This document shows positions 16,414-23,420 of a stretch of 64,000 nt of DNA, piece after piece; the first letter of the stretch is position 1; each line of letters opens with the position of its first letter. A program made the translations under genes and the position numbers. Below the pieces are notes generated by a model. That model saw only the letters and a list, made by a program, of their open reading frames with translations, was not told where the DNA came from and made no database searches. Source of the stretch: Mucilaginibacter ginsenosidivorans. GTDB taxonomy: Bacteria; Bacteroidota; Bacteroidia; Sphingobacteriales; Sphingobacteriaceae. The stretch covers positions 5,288,834 to 5,352,833 of the forward strand of contig NZ_CP042436.1 of NCBI RefSeq assembly GCF_007971025.1, given 5' to 3'.

Positions 16414-17301
16414 ATGAAGAAACTTTTGCAGCCTGCATTCGACTTTTTGCTTTTCAGTAATATTTTTATGGGCTTGTGTGCCGTTGCGCAGGGCCTGCTT
16501 ACTTTATACCTTATTGGAGCAAAACCAATTTACCCGGTAGCTGGTTTGCTGTTTACCTCCACACTCGGCATATACAATTTCTGCATCCTGGTGAGCAAGC
16601 CTGAACAGCCCGAAAAATCGCCGTATAAGCGGGTACGCTGGTTTTTTGCGCATTACAGGCTAATGGTTACCATCACCATCGTTTCCATCCTGTCACTGGT
16701 GCCATTGTTCTTTTTGGTTTCAGGTTCGTCGCGGATACTGCTCATTTTTTTGGGAATGATATCCTTTGCCTACGGGCTGCCGCTGTTTGCCATGGGCGAT
16801 AAAAAATTTGGCCTGCGCAACATACCGGGCTTAAAGCTGTTCTTGATTACCCTGGTGTGGACCATGAGCTGCGTGCTGCTGCCGATACTGGAAGCACAGG
16901 ACGGGCAGCAAATATCCATTTCGATGCGCGACACAACCATACTCATTGCAAAACGGTTCCTGTTCATCGCTGCTATCGCCATCCCGTTTGATATCCGCGA
17001 CCTGTTCGAGGATAAACAACTGGGCCTGAAAACCATCGCCGTAGCCTGGGGCGAAAAAAACGCCTACCTTTTCTGCGAGGTGTTGCTTGCCGGATATGTG
17101 GTGTTGTTATTTTTATTCAAACACCGGGGACTCGACACCAATTTTATCGCCCTCACTTTAAGCATTGCACTTAGCGGCTGGCTCATCTTCAAATCCAAGT
17201 GGGAAAAGAACGAATATTATTATTTCTTTTTCCTGGACGGGGTGCTTATCCTGCAATATATTTTTGTCATTGCGTTCGACCGGGTTAGTATTTATTTGTA
17301 A
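16414..17301 (+). CDS. UbiA-like polytopic membrane protein with one degenerate motif
   Basis: A 295-residue protein with seven to nine hydrophobic helices (for example FLLFSNIFMGLCAVAQGLL, MVTITIVSILSLVPLFFLV, ILLIFLGMISFAYGLPLFA). The loop IPFDIRDLFEDKQLGLKTIA matches the second Asp-rich motif of UbiA prenyltransferases. The first motif (NDxxDxxxD) is missing: the matching region reads TLGIYNFCILVSKPEQPEKS. It may therefore be an altered or inactive UbiA homologue, or use another Mg-diphosphate mode. Its stop codon overlaps the ATG of the pentapeptide gene (TAATG), so the two are translationally coupled. It belongs to the run starting with the VWA-MoxR pair. Confidence 0.7.
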   Translation: MKKLLQPAFDFLLFSNIFMGLCAVAQGLLTLYLIGAKPIYPVAGLLFTSTLGIYNFCILVSKPEQPEKSPYKRVRWFFAHYRLMVTITIVSILSLVPLFFLVSGSSRILLIFLGMISFAYGLPLFAMGDKKFGLRNIPGLKLFLITLVWTMSCVLLPILEAQDGQQISISMRDTTILIAKRFLFIAAIAIPFDIRDLFEDKQLGLKTIAVAWGEKNAYLFCEVLLAGYVVLLFLFKHRGLDTNFIALTLSIALSGWLIFKSKWEKNEYYYFFFLDGVLILQYIFVIAFDRVSIYL

Positions 17302-17873
17302 TGAACGAAGTATTTGTCGATAATGAAACTTTTGACAAGGCCGATCTGAAGGCCACTCCTTTAAAAAAAGGCGAATACGAAAGCTGCACTTTCAGGAATT
17401 GCGACCTTTCGGAAGCAGATCTTTCCGGCATTAAATTCCTGGAATGTGATTTCATCAATTGTAACCTCAGCCTGGCCAATCTGCACGACACGTCACTACA
17501 GGGCATCAAATTTAAGGACTGCAAAATGCTTGGCCTACGGTTCGAACTTTGCAATAAGTTTAACCTTTCGTTCAGCTTTGACAATTGCCAGCTTAACCAT
17601 TCCTCGTTCTACCAGGTAAAGCTCAAAAAAACCCGTTTCAAAAACACCCAATTGCAGGAATGCGATCTTACGGAATGCGACCTGACCGCGGCCGTTCTGG
17701 ATAATTGCGACTTCGCCAGGTCGACATTTGAAAATACAATCTTAGAACAGGCCGATCTGCGGACCGCATACAATTACGCTATCGATCCGGAGATTAACCG
17801 GGTAAGGAAAGCAAAGTTCTCCATTCACGGGCTGCCTGGGTTGTTGGGGAAGTACGATATCGAGATAGAATAG
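17301..17873 (+). CDS. Pentapeptide-repeat protein
   Basis: A 190-residue cytosolic protein made almost entirely of pentapeptide repeats of the A(D/N)LXX or C(D/N)FXX kind: CDLSEADLSGIKFLECDF, CNLSLANLHD, CDLTECDLTAAVLDNCDF, EQADLRTAYN. These fold into a right-handed quadrilateral beta-helix. Relatives include McbG and Qnr, which mimic DNA and protect gyrase, and many proteins of unknown role. The high Cys content and the central break around FELCNKFNLSFSF fit the McbG/Qnr group, but resistance cannot be inferred from sequence alone. Its start overlaps the UbiA-like stop codon by one base. It ends one base before a convergent gene. Confidence 0.85.
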   Translation: MNEVFVDNETFDKADLKATPLKKGEYESCTFRNCDLSEADLSGIKFLECDFINCNLSLANLHDTSLQGIKFKDCKMLGLRFELCNKFNLSFSFDNCQLNHSSFYQVKLKKTRFKNTQLQECDLTECDLTAAVLDNCDFARSTFENTILEQADLRTAYNYAIDPEINRVRKAKFSIHGLPGLLGKYDIEIE

Positions 17874-17874
17874 T

Positions 17875-18300
17875 TTAATGCAACTCAGATTCTATTGTCG
17901 AATAAATTATTGTATCAACATGCTTTCTGCCGGGCCTATCAAAATATTGCACAAGACGATGGCCTTTTTTATAAAATATTTGAGACGGAATTATTGATGT
18001 ATCACACTTAAGAATACTGTCTCTTCTAAAATTATATAATTTTCTTATGTACATAAATTCGCTAAACATAATCCTATTGTGGTACTCAACATACTTCCCT
18101 TTTCCTCTCCATTCTTGTCCATCGTCGAAACCCTCAATCCTTTCAAATGTTCCTCTACCAAGCTGTTTTTTAAGCTTCGTCAAAATATAACAATTGGAAC
18201 CATAAGGGAACAGCCCGATTTGACAATATTTGATTTGTTTTTGTCCAAAACAATAACTGGAACAAATACAGCAGAATAATATAATTTTAAATCGCTTCAT
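17875..18300 (-). CDS. Small secreted protein of unknown function
   Basis: A 141-residue protein starting MKRFKIILFCCICSSYCFGQ, a signal peptide cleaved near FGQK. A TTG three codons upstream is a weaker start. The mature part is rich in Tyr, Lys and Arg (YCQIGLFPYGSNCYILTKL, GKYVEYHNRIMFSEFMYIRK) with no recognised motif. It is AT-richer than its neighbours and stands alone, converging on the pentapeptide gene with a one-base gap. I do not recognise the family. Confidence 0.6.
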   Translation of the reverse strand: MKRFKIILFCCICSSYCFGQKQIKYCQIGLFPYGSNCYILTKLKKQLGRGTFERIEGFDDGQEWRGKGKYVEYHNRIMFSEFMYIRKLYNFRRDSILKCDTSIIPSQIFYKKGHRLVQYFDRPGRKHVDTIIYSTIESELH

Positions 18301-18327
18301 ATTTGGCAACTAAATTAAAAACAGCAA

Positions 18328-18440
18328 CGCCCTATAAGGGCGAAAGGTCGGTAACAAAAACAACAAAATTAATTTGCCCGTAGGGGCAAATTAATTTTTT
18401 ATGAAACCATTTGCTACCGACCTGTTGCTCCTGCGGAGCA
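18328..18440. repeat. Compact multi-hairpin intergenic element
   Basis: Four perfect stems pack into 113 bases. A: CGCCCT (18328-18333) with AGGGCG (18337-18342). B: AGGTCGGTA (18345-18353) with TACCGACCT (18415-18423). C, nested inside B: 15-base arms 18365-18379 and 18384-18398 with loop GTAG. D: TGCTCC (18426-18431) with GGAGCA (18435-18440). It lies between two minus-strand genes and has no coding potential. It resembles repetitive palindromic elements I associate with Bacteroidota intergenic regions, but I cannot name a family. It may be a structured RNA, a terminator array or a mobile REP-like unit. Confidence 0.65.
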
Positions 18441-18486
18441 GGGGATTGATTTTTACAAGCAGCATTAAATTCGTTTGCATAACGTC

Positions 18487-20331
18487 TCACTCCACCACCG
18501 GCAAACTGATACACGACGCTGCACCGGTTGTACGATAGATCATTTCTGTTGCTTTGATGTAATCGCTTTCCTTGGCCTCAAAAATATTCGGTACGTATTT
18601 CTGCGGGTTACGGTCGATGATGGGGAACCAGGTACTTTGTACCTGTACCATTATTTTGTGGCCCTTTTTGAACACGTGGTCGATACCGTGCAGATCGATG
18701 CTGATCAGTTCTGCTTTGCCGGGTATCATCGGTTCGGGTTTTGAAAAACTCTTACGGAACCGGGCTCTAAAAACGTCGGCTGCCACCATCAATTGATAGC
18801 CCGACATTTTCAATTCCTTTTTGTACTCCTGCGGGTAAACATCTATCAGCTTTACTACATAATCCGCATCGGTTCCCGATGTTGCCGCGTAAAGTTTAGC
18901 AAGCAGGTTACCTGTAACCGTCAGATCGCTGGTTAAGGTATCGGTCTCCCAGCTTAAAACATCAGGGCGGTTGTGCACAAAGCGCTGATCTTCTGTCAGC
19001 CAGAAATACCATTCCGAACCGGGTCCGTAGGTTTCCTGTATCGGGCGGGCGCGGTACGGTACTGGCTTTGCAGAGTCGGATACATAGCTGTCAAACTTGC
19101 CTTCCGTTGCACCCGGCTCATCGAACGAAAGCTTGCCGTTGGCGCGAAGATAAATGTTCTTCATAGCCGATTCTTTCGGCGGCCATTTGGTATAATTTTT
19201 CCATTGATTGGAGCCGGTCTGAAAAGTGATCGCCTCAGCGAAATTGCCGTCGCCTTTGCCTTTCAGGTACCAGGCGAACCATTTGGCCTGTATCTCTTTG
19301 CGGAAATAAGGACCAGTTTTCTGCCCGTCAAAAGTAACGTTACCCAGGCGACTCCCTTCGCCGCCGGCCCAGCCGCCATGGCGCCACGGACCTATCACAA
19401 TAAAATTACGGTTATGCCTGTCGCTCTTTTCGAGAAATTTGTAGGCGTCCTGGGGCCCAACCATATCCTCCTGGTCCCACCAGCCGCCGACATGCTGAAT
19501 GGCTATCCTCGGCGAATCCAGCCTGGACCGCAGCGCCTGCCGTTTCCAATAGTCGTCGTAATTCGGGTGCTCTACAAATGCGTTCCAGCTTGGCAGCTTA
19601 CCGTGAACATATTTCTTATTAATGTTGGACAAGGGGCCCAGCTTTAAATACCAATCGTAGGTATCATAGTTATGAAATTGAAATAACGAATCGGTCTTGG
19701 ATATTTCCTCCATAAATGCATATTCGAAAGCATAGCTCAGGCGAAACGCCCCGTTATGATGGAGGTCGTCGTTCATGAACATATCCGAAGGTGTGGCTTG
19801 TTCCGATACGGCTACCATAGCAGGGTGCGGATCGCTGGCGGCGATAATACTCGTCCAGCCGTCATAGGATATGCCCAATTCGCCCGCCTTCCCGTTGTTA
19901 TTGGGCACATTTTTCAGCAGCCAGTCTATTGTATCATACGTGTCGGTGCTTTCATCTATGGCTTTGGGATCTTTTTTATCCCTGCTCATGCGCGACATTT
20001 CGTATTTTCCTTCAGAAAGATATCGTCCGCGGATGTCCTCATAAACAAAAATGTACCCATCATCCGCCATATCTTTAACATAGCCGTTTTTTTCGGGACT
20101 GCGGGCGCCGCTTACGCCGTAAGGCGTACGTTCCAACAGGAACGGCAGTTTATCCGTTTGATTTTTGGGGGCGAAAATGACCGCGTGCAACTTTACTCCG
20201 TCGCGCATCGGTATCATCACTTCCTTTCGGTCGTATTTATCCGTATCGGGTTTGGCCTGGCGGGCGTACACGGCAAAAGTACAAAGTAACAACAGGGTAG
20301 CAAAAAGGCTGTGGGTTACAAACGCTTTCAT
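18487..20331 (-). CDS. CocE/NonD-type X-Pro dipeptidyl-peptidase-like hydrolase
   Basis: A 614-residue secreted S15-family alpha/beta hydrolase. MKAFVTHSLFATLLLLCTFA starts the signal peptide. The catalytic domain begins with VMIPMRDGVKLHAVIFAPK and LPFLLERTPYGV. The nucleophile Ser155 sits in GELGISYDGWTS, in the family form GxSYxG. HVGGWWDQEDM probably carries the acid region and VIGPWRHGGW the catalytic His. The C-terminal PepX_C jelly roll includes WYFWLTEDQRF and VMVQVQSTWFPIIDRNPQ. Family members hydrolyse acyl-Pro peptides, esters or glutaryl-type amides; specificity is unknown. The gene is single and shares a 63-base divergent region with a methyltransferase gene. Confidence 0.9.
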   Translation of the reverse strand: MKAFVTHSLFATLLLLCTFAVYARQAKPDTDKYDRKEVMIPMRDGVKLHAVIFAPKNQTDKLPFLLERTPYGVSGARSPEKNGYVKDMADDGYIFVYEDIRGRYLSEGKYEMSRMSRDKKDPKAIDESTDTYDTIDWLLKNVPNNNGKAGELGISYDGWTSIIAASDPHPAMVAVSEQATPSDMFMNDDLHHNGAFRLSYAFEYAFMEEISKTDSLFQFHNYDTYDWYLKLGPLSNINKKYVHGKLPSWNAFVEHPNYDDYWKRQALRSRLDSPRIAIQHVGGWWDQEDMVGPQDAYKFLEKSDRHNRNFIVIGPWRHGGWAGGEGSRLGNVTFDGQKTGPYFRKEIQAKWFAWYLKGKGDGNFAEAITFQTGSNQWKNYTKWPPKESAMKNIYLRANGKLSFDEPGATEGKFDSYVSDSAKPVPYRARPIQETYGPGSEWYFWLTEDQRFVHNRPDVLSWETDTLTSDLTVTGNLLAKLYAATSGTDADYVVKLIDVYPQEYKKELKMSGYQLMVAADVFRARFRKSFSKPEPMIPGKAELISIDLHGIDHVFKKGHKIMVQVQSTWFPIIDRNPQKYVPNIFEAKESDYIKATEMIYRTTGAASCISLPVVE

Positions 20332-20394
20332 AGTAAATTGAGGTTGGCTGCATTAAATATAGGAACAATAGTTTAATTTACCTTTTATTCGGAT

Positions 20395-21015
20395 ATGGCC
20401 GCCAATTACAATAATTCAGCCTGGTTTTATGATAAACTTTCGAGGCTTATCTATGGAAATGCATTGGTCAAAGCGCAGGTGTACCTGCTGGACAGCATTC
20501 CCCCCGGCAGCAAAATATTGATAGCAGGGGGCGGAACAGGATGGATACTACAGGAGATTGTAAAGATTCATCCCGGCGGGTTATCAATTACTTATGTTGA
20601 AGTTGCTGCTAATATGATGGTGCTTTCAAGAAAGCGAAATATTGGCGGTAACCGCGTCGATTTTATAAACGACGCGGTGGAAAATGTGCCGCTTGCAAAT
20701 GATCACGATGTGGTGCTCACCCCGTTCCTGTTTGATAATTTTACGGAAGAGAGCCTTCAAAAAATATTTGGCCATATCCGCCAAAGCCTGAAGCCGGGTG
20801 GGCTTTGGCTGAACGCCGATTTCCGGCTAACCGGTAAGTGGTGGCAGAAAATATTGCTGAGATCGATGATCGTCTTTTTCAGGCTGATTTGCGGTATAGA
20901 AGCTACAAAACTGCCGGGCATAGAACAATGCTTTGCCAAACACGGTTACGCGGCGATAAAACAAAAGTCTTTTTTTGGGGACTTTATTTTATCAACAGTC
21001 TATCAGAAATTATAA
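20395..21015 (+). CDS. Class I SAM-dependent methyltransferase
   Basis: A 206-residue cytosolic enzyme. Motif I, KILIAGGGTGWILQEI (about residue 38), binds S-adenosylmethionine. Motif II-III elements follow as TYVEVAANMMVLS and VVLTPFLFDNFTEESL, then LKPGGLWLNADFR as the post-III strand. This is the Rossmann pattern of methyltransferase_11/25-type enzymes (UbiE-like). The substrate cannot be deduced. The start MAANYNNSAWFYDKLSRL is typical of these small enzymes. It converges on the OmpR-type regulator gene 33 bases away. Confidence 0.82.
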   Translation: MAANYNNSAWFYDKLSRLIYGNALVKAQVYLLDSIPPGSKILIAGGGTGWILQEIVKIHPGGLSITYVEVAANMMVLSRKRNIGGNRVDFINDAVENVPLANDHDVVLTPFLFDNFTEESLQKIFGHIRQSLKPGGLWLNADFRLTGKWWQKILLRSMIVFFRLICGIEATKLPGIEQCFAKHGYAAIKQKSFFGDFILSTVYQKL

Positions 21016-21048
21016 GACCTGCGAAGTCTTTGAACCTTTTCGTATAGG

Positions 21049-21741
21049 CTATCCTTCGTAAACAAACTTATACCCTATCCCCCTTACGGTTTGCAGGTAT
21101 TGCGGCGAATCCGGGTTGTTCTCTATCTTTTTCCTTAGCCTCACAATGTGCATATCCAGCGTACGGGTATTCACATCGGCATTGTAACCCCAAACTTCCA
21201 TCATCAGCTCTTCGCGGTTGATCACCTTGTTCCGGTTATTAAGAAAATAAAGCAAAATGCGGTTCTCCAGTATAGTTAGCTCAACTTTCCTGCTATCGCG
21301 TATCAGCAGGTGCATATTGGGGTGATGCTCCATATTGGCAAACTTGTACGCTTCAGATTTATCGCTGTTTAGCGAGAACTTGATCTTATTATCGATCATC
21401 GCTACCAGCACATCCATGTTGAAAGGCTTGGTGATATAATCCGACACGCCAAAGTTGTAGGCCTCAATTTTGTCCACGTCCTGCGCTTTGGCCGTCATCA
21501 TGATAACCAGTTTATCGTAGCCTTTTTCGCGTATAGCGGTACACACATCGCTGCCCTGCTTACCGGGCAGCATCCAGTCGAGCAATACGATATGCGGCTG
21601 CCGGTCAAGTATCATTCCCTCTGCATCGTCGCCGTTATCAGCTTCAAATACTTTATACCCTTCGGCCTGTAAACGTTCGGACACCAGGAAGCGCAGGTTT
21701 TCATCGTCTTCTACAAGCGCTATTTTTATTTCTTTATCCAT
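21049..21741 (-). CDS. OmpR-family response regulator
   Basis: A 230-residue regulator. The receiver has the acidic pair in ALVEDDENL, phospho-acceptor Asp55 in IVLLDWMLPGKQGS, Thr in IMMTAKAQD and Lys in DYITKPFNMD. The C-terminal winged helix (about 130-228) shows LTILENRILLYFLNNRNKVI, VWGYNADVNTRTLDMHIVRL and the final VRGIGYKFVYEG. It is the partner of the kinase encoded 16 bases upstream, in the order S9-like lipoprotein, kinase, regulator. It resembles RprY-type regulators of Bacteroidota, but the regulon is unknown. Confidence 0.92.
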   Translation of the reverse strand: MDKEIKIALVEDDENLRFLVSERLQAEGYKVFEADNGDDAEGMILDRQPHIVLLDWMLPGKQGSDVCTAIREKGYDKLVIMMTAKAQDVDKIEAYNFGVSDYITKPFNMDVLVAMIDNKIKFSLNSDKSEAYKFANMEHHPNMHLLIRDSRKVELTILENRILLYFLNNRNKVINREELMMEVWGYNADVNTRTLDMHIVRLRKKIENNPDSPQYLQTVRGIGYKFVYEG

Positions 21742-21756
21742 TGTTTTTGTTGTTAG

Positions 21757-23409
21757 TTATGCGGCCGTTTCATAAGGTAATGTAACTATGAACTCCGAGC
21801 CCTCGTGTATTTTAGAATTTACTGTTATTTCGCCTTCCATAAAGTTAACCAGTTCCTTGCAAAATGCCAGGCCCAGGCCCACGCTCCCGTTCTGGTTATA
21901 TTGGTTTTGTATCCTGTAAAATTTTTTAAATATATGAGTAATCTCATCTTTTGCAATGCCTATGCCCCTGTCGGCAAACGAGAAAATGATATTCTTTTTG
22001 TCGGTGCGGATATTAATAGTAAGCTCCCGGCGTTTCGGGTTCGAATACTTATAGGCATTTTCCATCAGGTTCTGGAACACACTGCCTAATAACACCGGAT
22101 CGGAATAAAAATTGCCCGGTACATGTACTTTATATTCTATTTTAAAGTCAGGGTATTTTATTTTGAATGTATCGATATACCCCTTCACAAATTCCTCTAC
22201 ATTAATTTCTTCTCTTTTTACATTGATAGCATTGTTCTCGAGCTGTGTAAGCGACAGCAATTTATTCATCAGGTCGTTCAGCTTATCGGCTTCCTCGTCC
22301 AGTATTTTGCCGTAATGTTTGCGCTGCCTTTCGCTTAGCTCGCTGTCACTCTTCAGGTTCGAGCCGGCTATCTTGATAACGCTTACCGGCGTTTTAAATT
22401 CATGTGTAAAATTATTGATAAAATCATACTGCAGCTTAAACAGCTTCATATTCACATCCAGGTTACGGTAAATGAGCCAGCCGATGATCACCAGGAAAAT
22501 ATAGATCAGCAATACCATTGCACCGGTAGGCATAAACCTGCGGTTCACCTCGGCATCCAGATATTCTCTCGGCGACCTGAAGAAAAGCTTATAGTCCGAG
22601 AATGCGCCAGGCAGTAATGATTCTGTCACGATATTTGTACTGTCGTTTTCTATCGGGTCGTAAACAACCGGCTTTATCGTAACATCCTTATACAACTCAG
22701 GGTGACTATTGTTGACAGAAAGCATCCGCTCGTCCAGGTCGAATGTTAGCATGTTTTGTTTGTAAACGGTACCCTGGTGGTTGGCAAGCTGCAATTCGCG
22801 GTATCGTTTTACTTCTTCGCGCCTCGGAATATTCAGGTAGCTTATTTTTTCCGGCTGTATCTCGTAAAACGTCTTGAACTTTTCATCCTGGGTAGGCTCG
22901 CGCGAGGTATCGGCCACGGCGATAAAATTATCCAGCCGGTTTGCCATCGTCTCAAAATCGCTGTAATCCTCGGGCCGTCCCTTGCGGGTGCTTAACATCT
23001 TGTCGTCTTTCGAAGAGTAATACTCATAAAGCGATTTCAGACCGATATCTAATCCTCCTCCGTTTTCCTGTTTATTCGCCTGGCTGGCTATCGTGACATC
23101 AAAAAAAACGATGCGCTTTACAAAGGGATACTTTTTAAAAACCGAGGCCGAATAACTTGCCGCCGAGGCGGAGTCAAGAAAACCCTGGTAAAAAGTGATC
23201 TCGGGTATAGTAAGCTGGAAAAAGTCGTTGTAGGGCTTAATAGTTTGCTCCTGCACGTCTATCTTTTTAGCCGCAAACTCATTCTCGACATAGCGCGATG
23301 TAAGGTTATAACTGATAAAAAGGGCAACAATAAAAGTTGCCGATATCAGTATCAGGAACGCAATGATCAATGAGAAGTTCTTCCGGTAAATACCTTTGTC
23401 TGCCTGCAT
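21757..23409 (-). CDS. Membrane sensor histidine kinase
   Basis: A 550-residue kinase starting MQADKGIYRKNFSLII; a GTG two codons upstream is less likely. Transmembrane helix 1 (LIIAFLILISATFIVALFI) and helix 2 (GAMVLLIYIFLVIIGWLIY) flank a periplasmic sensor region of about 260 residues with no recognised fold. HisKA has NFTHEFKTPVSVIK with phospho-acceptor His336. HATPase_c carries the N-box LMENAYKYSNPKR, the G1 box FSFADRGIGI, the F-box HIFKKFYRIQ and the G2 box GSVGLGLAFCK. It lies in an operon with the OmpR-type regulator and an inactive-looking S9 lipoprotein 12 bases upstream, which could feed the periplasmic sensor. Confidence 0.92.
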   Translation of the reverse strand: MQADKGIYRKNFSLIIAFLILISATFIVALFISYNLTSRYVENEFAAKKIDVQEQTIKPYNDFFQLTIPEITFYQGFLDSASAASYSASVFKKYPFVKRIVFFDVTIASQANKQENGGGLDIGLKSLYEYYSSKDDKMLSTRKGRPEDYSDFETMANRLDNFIAVADTSREPTQDEKFKTFYEIQPEKISYLNIPRREEVKRYRELQLANHQGTVYKQNMLTFDLDERMLSVNNSHPELYKDVTIKPVVYDPIENDSTNIVTESLLPGAFSDYKLFFRSPREYLDAEVNRRFMPTGAMVLLIYIFLVIIGWLIYRNLDVNMKLFKLQYDFINNFTHEFKTPVSVIKIAGSNLKSDSELSERQRKHYGKILDEEADKLNDLMNKLLSLTQLENNAINVKREEINVEEFVKGYIDTFKIKYPDFKIEYKVHVPGNFYSDPVLLGSVFQNLMENAYKYSNPKRRELTINIRTDKKNIIFSFADRGIGIAKDEITHIFKKFYRIQNQYNQNGSVGLGLAFCKELVNFMEGEITVNSKIHEGSEFIVTLPYETAA

Positions 23410-23420
23410 CGCCACGGGTA

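Noticed and set aside
18973..19647. A 224-codon plus-strand open frame opposite the CocE-like hydrolase
   Set aside because: It is wholly antisense to a convincing enzyme gene and shows no motif or start signal.
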